Positions 7,693 through 14,905 are shown, counted from the first letter of the stretch. The stretch: 18,685 nt of DNA from Sphingomonadaceae bacterium (GCA_013821585.1 JACDGO010000007.1:1-18685); one strand, 5' to 3'. The notes: a model not told the origin generated them from the letters alone. A program made the numbers and translations.

Positions 7693-7752
7693 ATGACGAA
7701 GCAGCGATGGTCTACGAACGAGTTTTAGGACGAGGCTGTGCGGCTGACATAG
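7693..7752 (+). pseudogene. Remnant of an IS3-family orfA transposase
   Basis: Twenty codons read MTKQRWSTNEF, stop, DEAVRLT, stop. This is the start of an IS3-family OrfA (usual form MTKxRWSxxEFxxEAVRL, a helix-turn-helix protein), interrupted by two in-frame TAG codons. GGAAGG lies shortly before the ATG. The GC-rich leader from about 7610 may be the rest of the element's left end, but I could not define an inverted repeat. The remnant stops about 28 bases before the IS5-family element, and I do not see its continuation on the other side. Confidence 0.6.
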
Positions 7753-7780
7753 GTCTTTGATATCGTATTAGGCGCGCTTA

Positions 7781-7798
7781 GAGTCCGTTTGAGAATGT
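7781..7798 (+). repeat. IS5-family left terminal inverted repeat
   Basis: GAGTCCGTTTGAGAATGT, matching the complement of 8661-8678 at all 18 positions. It is preceded by the target duplication TTA (7778-7780). It lies just past the transposase stop codon at 7799. Confidence 0.9.
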
Positions 7799-8597
7799 TC
7801 ATGGATGAACGATTCTGCGCAGCAGGAGGCTTCCGAGGGCGACGTGGATCATGGCTTCGGAGACATCGAGGCGCTGTTCGTAGTCGCGGACGAGGCGTTT
7901 GCATCGGGTCATCCAGCCGAACGTTCGCTCGACCACCCAGCGTTTGGGCAGCACCTTGAAGCCGCCCTCCTTGTCGGTGCGTCTGACGATTTCGAGGATG
8001 AAGTCGCGATAGGCGGCAGCATCCATAAGCCGCGTCCGGTCATAGGCACCATCAGCGAACAGATGCTTGAGCCACGGCCAGCGCTGGCGGATGGCGGCGA
8101 CGATTTCCTGAGCCCCTGCGCTATCGGAGATGTCGGCTGTGGTCAGGTTGACCATCAGCAGACGGCCATCGGTATCGACCGCGATGTGGCGCTTGCGCCC
8201 AACGATCTTTTTGGCAGCGTCGAACCCGCGCTTTTGGGCGGCCGGGGCCTTGATCGACTGGCTATCGACGATGGCTGCCGTCGGCGACTGCTCGCGGGCC
8301 TCGCGCTCGCGGTCGAGCATCAGTGCGACGTCGTGGAGGGTGCGAAACAACAGCCGGCGCACAAACCGCCGGAACCACCAATACACCGTCTGCCATGGCG
8401 GAAAGTCGTTCGGCAGCATCCGCCAGCCGCCGCCCGTCCGTGCCAGGTAACGCAGCGCGTCGAGAACTGCCCGAAGGTCCGTCGTCGGCTTGCGACCGCG
8501 CTTCGACGCGCCCGGCAGAAACGGCTCGATGAAAAGCCCACTCCTCATCGGTCAGATCGGTCGGATAACGCTTCGCACGTCGTTCGAAATCAGCCAT
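7799..8597 (-). pseudogene. IS5-family DDE transposase with a frameshift near its N-terminus
   Basis: The main frame (ATG 8548 to the stop at 7799) encodes a typical IS5-family transposase: a DUF4096-like N-terminal part (RGRKPTTDLRAVLDALRYLARTGGGWRMLP...) and a DDE domain with D in VDSQSIKA, D in FADGAYDRT and E in WVVERTFGWM. The expected first ~22 residues (MADFERRAKRYPTDLTDEEWAF) lie in another frame starting at 8597, and the shift falls at about 8529-8535 in CTTTTCATCG. One extra base explains it. Some IS5 groups use programmed frameshifting, but usually further inside the gene and in the -1 direction, so a mutation or sequencing error is more likely. Initiation at the ATG at 8548 would give a 249-residue protein missing only the extreme N-terminus. 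Confidence 0.85.
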
Positions 8598-8660
8598 CCG
8601 GCCACGGCTCGCTCGGGTCCACATCCCGAGCCTGAATCACATCCGATCAACCGCTTCAAC

Positions 8661-8678
8661 ACATTCTCAAACGGACTC
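8661..8678 (-). repeat. IS5-family right terminal inverted repeat
   Basis: ACATTCTCAAACGGACTC, the exact complement of the left repeat at 7781-7798, followed by the target duplication TTA (8679-8681). It lies upstream of the transposase start. Confidence 0.9.
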
Positions 8679-8698
8679 TTAGGCCTTTGTTTGGCAAC

Positions 8699-8729
8699 CG
8701 TGCCTTTTCGACCGACGGGCACGTATGAT
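8699..8729 (+). promoter_or_regulatory. Candidate promoter/operator for the oxidase operon
   Basis: Between the IS end and ctaG there is a near-consensus -10 box, TATGAT (8724-8729), 33 bases before the ATG. A perfect 6-bp inverted repeat, CGTGCC (8699-8704) and GGCACG (8718-8723) with a 13-base spacer, lies directly against it, in the position expected for a regulator site. The -35 position (TGCCTT at 8701-8706) is poor. GAAGGG at 8747-8752 is a plausible ribosome binding site for ctaG. I see no match to a known regulator consensus, and a six-base repeat can arise by chance. Confidence 0.35.
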
Positions 8730-8761
8730 CACCGTTTCCGCGCATAGAAGGGCGTAAGGTA

Positions 8762-9541
8762 ATGGACATAAATGCGACTGCGGTGATGCCCTATTGTGGG
8801 TCGCCCCCTACCGCGGCGACACTGGCCGGGCGCTGGAATCTCGATCCAATGCTGCTCGTGGCTTTGGTGGGAATCGCAGCGCTATATTTCCTGTGGACGG
8901 CACGCGCGGGATCACGACGTGAAGCGTGGCTCTTTGGTCTTGGCTGGGCCACGACTGGATTGGCCCTAATATCGCCGTTATGCGCCCTGTCGGTGTCATT
9001 GTTCGGCGCGCGGGTTGGTCAGCACATGATTCTCACGCTGGTCGCCGCCCCGCTCGTCGCGCTTTCGTTGCCCGCAAACTGCAGGCGCGTACCGGGTCAG
9101 GAATTATGGGCCGCGCTCGCGTTCGCGATCGCTCTATGGGTTTGGCATTCGCCGGGACCCTATGATGAGACATTCGTCAGCCCGGCTATTTATTGGGCAA
9201 TGCACATCACCACCTGGGGCACTGCGGCTTTCTTCTGGTGGACGGTGCTTCGTGCGCCTCGCGACCGATTGGGCATGTCGGTTGCAGCGACAGTCGTGAC
9301 CGGGTTGCAGATGGCACTGCTCGGAGCGGTCATTACGTGGGCGCGAGCTCCGCTCTATTGGCCGCATCTCGTTACTCCGTTCGAATGGGGCTTCACGCCA
9401 TTGCAAGATCAGCAACTGGGCGGGACTTTGATGTGGGTTCCGGGTAGCTTCATTTTCCTGGCCGCCATCATTTTGCCGCTGGCGCTCGTGCTTCGCCGCG
9501 AACCGCATTCCGGCCTTGTTGGAGCCTTGGGTGAAGCATGA
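8762..9541 (+). CDS. ctaG: Cytochrome c oxidase assembly protein, CtaG (caa3 type)
   Basis: A multi-pass membrane protein of the caa3_CtaG family, involved in assembling the copper centres of caa3-type oxidases. It has 259 residues and about seven predicted membrane segments. Family hallmarks are visible: GQHMILTLVAAPLVALSLP, WHSPGPYD, an MHITTWGTAAFFWW segment and the late loop LQDQQLGGTLMWVPG. The start at 8762 follows GAAGGG about ten bases upstream. It is the first gene of a seven-gene operon; its stop overlaps the coxB start as ATGA. In act-linked clusters this gene usually follows alternative complex III genes, which here are broken and displaced to 1126-1876. Confidence 0.92.
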   Translation: MDINATAVMPYCGSPPTAATLAGRWNLDPMLLVALVGIAALYFLWTARAGSRREAWLFGLGWATTGLALISPLCALSVSLFGARVGQHMILTLVAAPLVALSLPANCRRVPGQELWAALAFAIALWVWHSPGPYDETFVSPAIYWAMHITTWGTAAFFWWTVLRAPRDRLGMSVAATVVTGLQMALLGAVITWARAPLYWPHLVTPFEWGFTPLQDQQLGGTLMWVPGSFIFLAAIILPLALVLRREPHSGLVGALGEA

Positions 9542-10608
9542 CGCCTTCATCGCCTCACGACGCCACGAGCGCGCGCTGGCCACTTGAATATCTGACCAGC
9601 GCCGGGCCGCATGCGGCGCCGGTTGTGGGATTGACCTGGTTTCTGCTCGTCATTTCCGTTGTGGTCATCCTCATCTTCACCGTGGCGGTGACCTTGGGAG
9701 TGATCGTCCGCCGCCAGCGAACCACCGGCGAACCGTTATCGACAGCCTCGGTAGAACCCAGTCAGAGAGGCCTTTCCTGGGTTTATATCGGTATGCCCTT
9801 GACGTTGGTGGCGCTAATCGTTGCCTTGTTCTGGTCGATGCTCGTCCTTGCCAAGATCGATCGACCCGCGACCCCCCCGACCCTGACTATCACGGTCACC
9901 GGTAGACAGTGGTGGTGGCAGGTCAATTATCCTGCGAGCGCCGGAACGCGCGCTTTTGAAACCGCGAACGAGATCCATATTCCGGTTGGCCAGCCGGTGC
10001 TCGTCAGGCTTCGGGGCGGGGACGTCATCCATTCTTTTTGGGTGCCGGCATTGGCGGGCAAAACTGATACCATCCCGGGCCAGGTAAACGTGACGTGGCT
10101 GCAAGCCGATCGACCGGGCGTCTATCGTGGTCAGTGCACCGAATATTGCGGCATGCAGCACGCCAATATGGGCTTTTTGGTGTTCGCCGATCCGCCGGAA
10201 GTATTCGCGGCATGGCGACACGATCAGGAAGGGCTAGCGACGGACACTCCGTCGGGGCCGGCGGCTGCGCCCGTGAAGATGACGGCTGCCTATAATGGAC
10301 TGCTCCCTCCCGTATCGGCGGGGAACGGGAAAGCGATCTTCGTACAGCATTGCGGGATGTGCCATACGATCGATGGGACGGCGGCTTACGGGTATCGACC
10401 GGGCGGCCACGGCCTTCGCGGCCCCAATCTGACGCATCTGATGAGCCGACGGACGCTCGCGGGTGTCACTCTTACGAACAACACGAACAATCTCGCCGGC
10501 TGGATCTCCGATCCTCAGGCGCAGAAACCCGGCGTGCTAATGCCGACCACCCATCTGAGCGGCCCCGAGCTTCAAGCGGTGGTCGCCTATCTGAAGGCGC
10601 AGCGATGA
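9538..10608 (+). CDS. coxB: Cytochrome c oxidase subunit II with fused cytochrome c (caa3 type)
   Basis: Subunit II accepts electrons at a dinuclear CuA centre and passes them to subunit I; the fused C-terminal cytochrome c makes this a caa3-type enzyme. Two N-terminal membrane helices (about residues 24-50 and 80-105) are followed by TGRQWWWQVNYP. The CuA ligands are H165, C200, E202 (backbone), C204, H208 and M211 in the CTEYCGMQHANM loop. The cytochrome domain has CGMCH (272-276) and probable axial M335 (GVLMP). Length is 356 residues, usual for the fused form. The periplasm-facing electron-transfer domains match the cytochrome c proteins encoded later in the operon. ATGA overlaps exist at both ends. 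Confidence 0.95.
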   Translation: MTPSSPHDATSARWPLEYLTSAGPHAAPVVGLTWFLLVISVVVILIFTVAVTLGVIVRRQRTTGEPLSTASVEPSQRGLSWVYIGMPLTLVALIVALFWSMLVLAKIDRPATPPTLTITVTGRQWWWQVNYPASAGTRAFETANEIHIPVGQPVLVRLRGGDVIHSFWVPALAGKTDTIPGQVNVTWLQADRPGVYRGQCTEYCGMQHANMGFLVFADPPEVFAAWRHDQEGLATDTPSGPAAAPVKMTAAYNGLLPPVSAGNGKAIFVQHCGMCHTIDGTAAYGYRPGGHGLRGPNLTHLMSRRTLAGVTLTNNTNNLAGWISDPQAQKPGVLMPTTHLSGPELQAVVAYLKAQR

Positions 10609-12563
10609 ATACTGCTAAGCCCGATGAATGGGAAGACGCCCGCACGCCGAAGATCGCCGAGATCGCGGGAGACTTCCCCGGCAATCGACTGGAGAAAATG
10701 TGGGAGACGGAGCCCGGCTGGAAGGGGTGGCTAGGCAGCGTCGATCACAAGCAGATCGGCATCCGTTACATCATCACCGCCTTCGCCTTTCTCCTGCTCG
10801 GCGGTCTCGAGGCGTTGGTGATGCGCATCCAGTTGGGCGGACCCGGCGAGACGGTGCTGACCCCTCAGGAATATAACGTGCTATTCTCGATGCACGGGAT
10901 CAGCATGATCTTTCTTTATGCGTCTCCCGTTCTCACGGGCTTTAGCAACTATCTTTGGCCCTTGCTGCTCGGATCGCGCGATATGGCCTTTCCGCGGCTG
11001 AACGCGTTGTCCTACTGGGTTTATCTCGCGGCCGGACTGTTCATCTATGCCGGGTTCGTGACCGGACACGGACCGAGCGACGGCTGGTTCAATTATGTCC
11101 CTTACGCGCTCAGGGATTACAGTCCTGGCCTCAATATGGACGTATATGCGCTGGGCATGATTCTGCTCGGTATCTCGACAACAGTGGGCGCTGCAAACTT
11201 CATCGTCACGTTTCTCCGCAACCGCGCGCCCGGCATGTCGCTCAACCGTGTGCCGGTTCTGCTGTGGGGTACGCTCACTGCCTCGGCCGCCAATATCATG
11301 GCGGTACCCAGCGTCAGCCTCGCCTTCTTCATGCTGTGGATGGATCGGCAGTTCGGGACGCATTTCTTTGACGCCAGACAGGGCCAGCCGCTTCTCTGGC
11401 AGCATCTGTTTTGGATGTTCGCGCATCCCTGGGTCTATGCGATCGTCCTGCCGGCGATGGGGATGGTCTCGGATGGCTTGCCCACCTTCTGCAGACGCCC
11501 GCTCGTCGGTTACACGCTGGTCGTGCTCGCCACCGTCAGCACGATGGCGTTCGGCTTCGGCGTCTGGGTCCACCACATGTTCGCAACCGGGCTGCCCAAT
11601 CTTTCACTGTCCTTCTTCAGCGACGCATCGCTAATCATCACCATACCGAGCGCCGTGGCAGTCATGTGTTGGACAGCTACAATTTGGACGGGGCGACCGG
11701 TCGTTACTACCGCTTTTCTGTATTTCGCGAGCATGATCGTCTTGTTCGTGATCGGCGGCGTTTCCGGTGTAGTGACGGCTGCTGCAGCATCCGACTGGCA
11801 ACTGACAGACACCTATTTTGTGGTCGCGCATCTTCATTACACGCTGATAGGCATCAATCTTTTCCCCGTAATCGGAGGAGTTTATTACTGGTTTCCGAAG
11901 ATGACCGGACGCCTGCTCAATGAACGGCTCGGCAAATGGAACTTCTGGGTGATGTTTATCGGTTTCAATGTCGCATTCCTTCCGATGCACACCCTGGGAC
12001 TGCTTGGCATGCCGCGGCGAATCTATACGTATCCTGTAGATATGGGATGGTCAGGCCAGAATCTTGTCGTATCTTTGGGCTCGGCGATGTTCGCGGTTGG
12101 CGTGTTGCTGTTTCTGATCAACGTCGTCGTATCACTCAAACGCGGGAAGGTGGCCGGTCCCAATCCTTGGGGGGCTGGCACGCTTGAATGGGCTATATCG
12201 TCACCGCCGCCGGTCTATAATTTTAAGGTTATCCCGATCGTTGCTAGCCGACACCCGTTGTGGGAAGAAGCGATGAACGAGTCCGATGAGCGGAGCAGCA
12301 TCGAGCGCGGGCTGCTGTTAGATCAGGGCAAGGAAACGATTGCGACATCGCCGCTCGATGGCGAACCGAACCTTATCCTCGAGATGCCGGGTGATAGCCT
12401 AGCCCCTTTCAGCGTCACGGTCGGGATGACGCTCGTGTTCAGCGGCGCCCTGTTGCGGCAGTGGTGGCTCGTCGCGATCGGAATCGCCGCGATCGTCATC
12501 TCGCTGATCGACTGGTTCTGGCCGCGTCGTGTTCATGCCGGACTGGAGAAGGTAAATGGATGA
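10605..12563 (+). CDS. ctaD: Cytochrome c oxidase subunit I (caa3 type), lacking classical D- and K-channel residues
   Basis: The catalytic, heme- and CuB-carrying subunit of a heme-copper oxidase, 652 residues. I use the ATG at 10605, which overlaps the coxB stop (ATGA); the frame is open further upstream but only in the shadow of coxB. Ligands are intact: H97 and H411 (heme a), H409 (heme a3), and H274, H323 and H324 (CuB). Y278, the His-Tyr cross-link partner, is also kept (HPWVY). D126 and N133 at the D-channel mouth (SRDMAFPRLN) are conserved. The classical Glu of HPEVY is W276, with F-A before the His rather than the Y-S of A2-type enzymes. The K-channel Lys position is A352 (IPSAVAVMCW), with Ser for the usual Thr at 349. 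After the 12-helix core, a soluble linker and an extra C-terminal helix pair (about 590-640) suggest a fused small-subunit region. Confidence 0.95.
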   Translation: MNTAKPDEWEDARTPKIAEIAGDFPGNRLEKMWETEPGWKGWLGSVDHKQIGIRYIITAFAFLLLGGLEALVMRIQLGGPGETVLTPQEYNVLFSMHGISMIFLYASPVLTGFSNYLWPLLLGSRDMAFPRLNALSYWVYLAAGLFIYAGFVTGHGPSDGWFNYVPYALRDYSPGLNMDVYALGMILLGISTTVGAANFIVTFLRNRAPGMSLNRVPVLLWGTLTASAANIMAVPSVSLAFFMLWMDRQFGTHFFDARQGQPLLWQHLFWMFAHPWVYAIVLPAMGMVSDGLPTFCRRPLVGYTLVVLATVSTMAFGFGVWVHHMFATGLPNLSLSFFSDASLIITIPSAVAVMCWTATIWTGRPVVTTAFLYFASMIVLFVIGGVSGVVTAAAASDWQLTDTYFVVAHLHYTLIGINLFPVIGGVYYWFPKMTGRLLNERLGKWNFWVMFIGFNVAFLPMHTLGLLGMPRRIYTYPVDMGWSGQNLVVSLGSAMFAVGVLLFLINVVVSLKRGKVAGPNPWGAGTLEWAISSPPPVYNFKVIPIVASRHPLWEEAMNESDERSSIERGLLLDQGKETIATSPLDGEPNLILEMPGDSLAPFSVTVGMTLVFSGALLRQWWLVAIGIAAIVISLIDWFWPRRVHAGLEKVNG

Positions 12564-13161
12564 TGCGATCGTTACAGACGCGCCATTGCCGGTCGGATCC
12601 GCCGGACGTAATTCCACAGCCTGGTTCGGCATGCTCTGTTTGATTGCAACCGAAGGGTCGCTGTTCGCCTATCTTTTGTTCAGTTACGCTTACTTCGGCG
12701 TGCAGAATAACTCGGATTGGTTGCCGACGCTCCACCCATCTTTCAAATACGGCCTGCCGGGAACTGTCGTTCTGTTCGCATCCAGCGGCACTATCTGGTG
12801 GAGCGAGCGAGGCATGAAAAGAGGCAATCGCAGCCAGCATCTAGTTGGTCTCGTCGTGACGATTTTGTTGGGCCTCGCCTTTATCGCGCTCGAACTCCTT
12901 GACTGGCACAGCAAAGGCTTTTCGCTTTCGAGCCGAGCCTATGGGTCCTTTTATTTCACGATTACAGGCTTCCATCTTTTGCACGTCATCGTGGGTATTG
13001 CGGTTCTAATGGTCGTGCTTGGCTGGTCCCTCGCCGGTTATTTCACCGAACGCCGCCACATGCACGTAACGATCAGCGGCGTTTACTGGCATTTCGTCGA
13101 CGTGGTCTGGATATTTGTCTTCTCGACCTTTTTCCTAGCACCATACGTGGTCGCATCATGA
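12556..13161 (+). CDS. coxC: Cytochrome c oxidase subunit III
   Basis: A membrane subunit of the heme-copper oxidase that stabilises subunit I and the proton uptake side. It has 201 residues and about five predicted membrane helices, the short form typical of caa3 and related bacterial oxidases. Recognisable features are FGMLCLIATEGSLFAYLLFSYAYF, a central FYFTITGFHLLHVIVGI helix and the C-terminal HVTISGVYWHFVDVVWIFVF, the standard end motif of the family. The start overlaps the ctaD end by eight bases, with GGAGAAGG just before it. The stop overlaps the next start (ATGA). Confidence 0.93.
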   Translation: MDDAIVTDAPLPVGSAGRNSTAWFGMLCLIATEGSLFAYLLFSYAYFGVQNNSDWLPTLHPSFKYGLPGTVVLFASSGTIWWSERGMKRGNRSQHLVGLVVTILLGLAFIALELLDWHSKGFSLSSRAYGSFYFTITGFHLLHVIVGIAVLMVVLGWSLAGYFTERRHMHVTISGVYWHFVDVVWIFVFSTFFLAPYVVAS

Positions 13162-13601
13162 CCCAGTTACCCACGCAGATCGGCCACCCAGCGCCACATC
13201 GCGACAGAGTGTCGGTACCCTGGCTATTGGCGGGGCTCGCCATCCCTCCCGTCGCCTGGACGCTGGAGATGCTGGTTGGCTTCGGTATCAGCAGCAATGC
13301 ATGCCCGCTGACGCAGGGCTCGACTTCGCAAGTTGGGTTCAGCGGTGAAGCAACGCTCCTGATTGTGTTGCAGATCGCCTGTCTGATCGTGGCGATTGCA
13401 TCTGGATTGATGTCATGGCGCCATTGGCGGCGGGTGCGTCTTGAAAACAAGGATAGCCAACATTCGCATTTGACACTCGGCGAAGGGCGAACGCGCTTTT
13501 TGGCGCTCGCGAGCATGTTGACGGCCGGTACCTTTTCAATCGCGATCGTGTTCAATCTTCTTGAACCGATCCTGATCCCACTCTGTTGGAGTTTGCGATG
13601 A
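13158..13601 (+). CDS. Small membrane protein of the oxidase operon, function unknown
   Basis: A 147-residue protein with about three or four hydrophobic segments (near residues 20-45, 64-86 and 110-140) separated by a basic loop (SWRHWRRVRLENKD). It has no cofactor motif that I can see. I do not recognise a named family. It is locked into the operon by ATGA overlaps at both ends, so it is very likely co-translated with oxidase subunits. It could be an accessory subunit or an assembly factor, but that is inference from position only. Two Cys residues (N-A-C-P-L, and L-C-W-S near the end) do not form a metal motif. Confidence 0.7.
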   Translation: MTQLPTQIGHPAPHRDRVSVPWLLAGLAIPPVAWTLEMLVGFGISSNACPLTQGSTSQVGFSGEATLLIVLQIACLIVAIASGLMSWRHWRRVRLENKDSQHSHLTLGEGRTRFLALASMLTAGTFSIAIVFNLLEPILIPLCWSLR

Positions 13602-13996
13602 ACGGATCACGATCATGGCTCGTGGCGTGCATCGTCTGGGCTGTCGTGGCATGCCCGGCCTTGCTGTTAGGGGGGTGCGCGCCCAGCGCCCCCAAGCCAG
13701 AGCGTTCCGGCAAGATTAGCGATCGCGAGGCGGGTGCGATCTGGATCAGTCGCTCGGGCTGCGGATCATGTCACCAGATTCCCGGCATCATGCACGCTAA
13801 TGGGCTCGTTGGGCCGCCGTTGATCCATTTTTCCAAGCGGACGATCATCGCCGGTTACCTTCCTAATACGCGCGATAATCTGACCCACTGGATTCAGCAC
13901 CCCCAACAGTTCGCGCCAGGCAACGCGATGCCCGACGCCGGTCTGACCGACCAGCAGGCGCACGACATCGTCGCCTATCTTTATGGGCTGGAATGA
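13598..13996 (+). CDS. Cytochrome c lipoprotein
   Basis: A 132-residue monoheme cytochrome c. The ATG at 13598 overlaps the previous stop (ATGA), and I prefer it to an upstream in-frame TTG at 13586. A signal peptide ends in the lipobox L24-G25-G26-C27, so the mature protein should be lipid-anchored on the periplasmic side. The heme motif is CGSCH (55-59), with M111 in GNAMP as the likely axial ligand. From the heme to the end it aligns with the cytochrome domain fused to subunit II: G-L-x-G-P-x-L-x-H, R-T, A-G, N-T, N-L, W-I, P-Q, M-P and V-A-Y-L recur in the same order. It may deliver electrons to the oxidase or be a detached copy of that domain. Confidence 0.88.
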   Translation: MNGSRSWLVACIVWAVVACPALLLGGCAPSAPKPERSGKISDREAGAIWISRSGCGSCHQIPGIMHANGLVGPPLIHFSKRTIIAGYLPNTRDNLTHWIQHPQQFAPGNAMPDAGLTDQQAHDIVAYLYGLE

Positions 13997-14610
13997 AGAT
14001 GGAGGCGCGGTGGAAAGGTCGCGCAGCTCGATTTTGGGCGCGCAATAAGCGCACCGTGTTGGCGTTCGTTGCCGGCGGTGCAGCGGCCGGTCTGCTTGCT
14101 GGACTTTGCGCGCTCGCGGTTGTCGAGTTTGGGCTTTATGATATCGCCGCGTCTCAGCCCCACAACAAGATCGTTAGCTGGGCGCTGCACAAGACGTTCA
14201 AGCGATCGGTCAAGCTGCGTGCGGGGGGCGAATTCGTGCCTTCTTTCACCCAAGAGCGGGTGATTTCCGGGTTCAGACAATATCAGGCCGACTGCATGAT
14301 GTGTCATGGTGGACCCGGGGTATCTCGCGCCGATTGGGTAAAGGGACTCGAGCCGACCCCACCGTTCCTACTGGAAAGCGGCAACGAGTGGACCTCGTCG
14401 CAACTCGACTACATTCTGGAGAAGGGCATCAAAATGAGCGCCATGCCATCCTGGGGCGAAACCCGCTCCAAGGACCAGATTTGGAACCTCGTCGCCTTTT
14501 TGAAAGCACTTCCGGGAATATCGCCTTCGCAGTTTGCCCAAATGCAAGGGCAATATCCGTTGGATAAGTCGCCGCCTCGGCAGCGCGCGACGCCTGAACA
14601 AATCCATTAG
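13993..14610 (+). CDS. Membrane-anchored monoheme cytochrome c
   Basis: A 205-residue cytochrome c, the last gene of the oxidase operon. A basic N-terminus and one hydrophobic helix (about residues 21-46) form a signal anchor, leaving the rest in the periplasm. The heme motif is CMMCH (101-105), and M151 in MSAMPSWG is the likely axial ligand. The following KDQIWNLVAFLKALPGISP is the usual C-terminal helix of class I cytochromes. The start overlaps the previous stop (ATGA), and another ATG follows at 13999. It has a different heme environment from the lipoprotein cytochrome before it, so the two probably do different jobs in feeding electrons to the oxidase. I see no terminator after it. Confidence 0.9.
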   Translation: MKMEARWKGRAARFWARNKRTVLAFVAGGAAAGLLAGLCALAVVEFGLYDIAASQPHNKIVSWALHKTFKRSVKLRAGGEFVPSFTQERVISGFRQYQADCMMCHGGPGVSRADWVKGLEPTPPFLLESGNEWTSSQLDYILEKGIKMSAMPSWGETRSKDQIWNLVAFLKALPGISPSQFAQMQGQYPLDKSPPRQRATPEQIH

Positions 14611-14632
14611 AGTCCAACGATTCAAGAGCGTA

Positions 14633-14905
14633 ATGCTGCGCGTCAAGTTAACTATTCCGCTTCCCAGACCTCCACACGTCGGAGTTCCACCTTCGCTACT
14701 GGTCTCGAGCGCAGGACCGATCTCGGCGCTATCAGACTATCCGATACCCAGTCGACTACGGAGGAATCCCAGCTTGCCGACGCAAATTGAGCACCTTGTA
14801 ATTATCATTTTGGAGAACCGTTCGTTCGACAATCTGCTGGGCGGGCTCTATCCGGGCAGGGAGGACTTTGACGGGCTCACAGGCCCATCGAGACTGCGCG
14901 GCTGA
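14633..14905 (+). pseudogene. N-terminal remnant of a phosphoesterase (phospholipase C/acid phosphatase family)
   Basis: The frame from ATG 14633 contains IEHLVIIILENRSFDNLLGG followed by LYPGREDFDGLTG. This is the conserved first metal/nucleophile region (ENRSFDN) of the phosphoesterase family that includes phospholipase C and acid phosphatases. It then stops at 14905, after about 90 residues, where full-length members have several hundred. The portion before IEHL (about 46 residues, proline-rich) is not conserved, so the real start may be nearer 14774 (TTG). The family's next block appears on the opposite strand immediately downstream (see next entry), so this is a broken gene. Confidence 0.7.

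Larger units (their letters stand above)
7781..8678 (-). mobile_element. Complete IS5-family insertion sequence, 898 bp
   Basis: Perfect 18-bp terminal inverted repeats bound the element: GAGTCCGTTTGAGAATGT at 7781-7798 and its complement at 8661-8678. The bases immediately outside are TTA on both sides (7778-7780 and 8679-8681), a 3-bp target duplication of the T-N-A type known for some IS5-family groups. Inside is a single DDE transposase on the minus strand. The flush repeats and intact duplication suggest recent insertion. The right end lies about 83 bases upstream of the oxidase operon's first start codon. Confidence 0.92.

Noticed and set aside
7805..8635. Long plus-strand open frame (276 residues) across the insertion sequence
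   Set aside because: It is the reverse complement of the DDE transposase gene, which has all expected catalytic motifs. The plus-strand translation has none.
10350..10604. Upstream extension of the ctaD frame (85 extra residues)
   Set aside because: It lies entirely over the cytochrome c domain of coxB in another frame, and the extra residues have no oxidase similarity. The ATG at 10605 gives a normal N-terminus and the ATGA overlap seen throughout the operon.
10881..11576. Long minus-strand open frame (231 residues) inside ctaD
   Set aside because: It is antisense to a clearly real gene and its translation is rich in Arg, His, Glu and Asp without any motif, as expected for the shadow of a GC-rich membrane protein gene.
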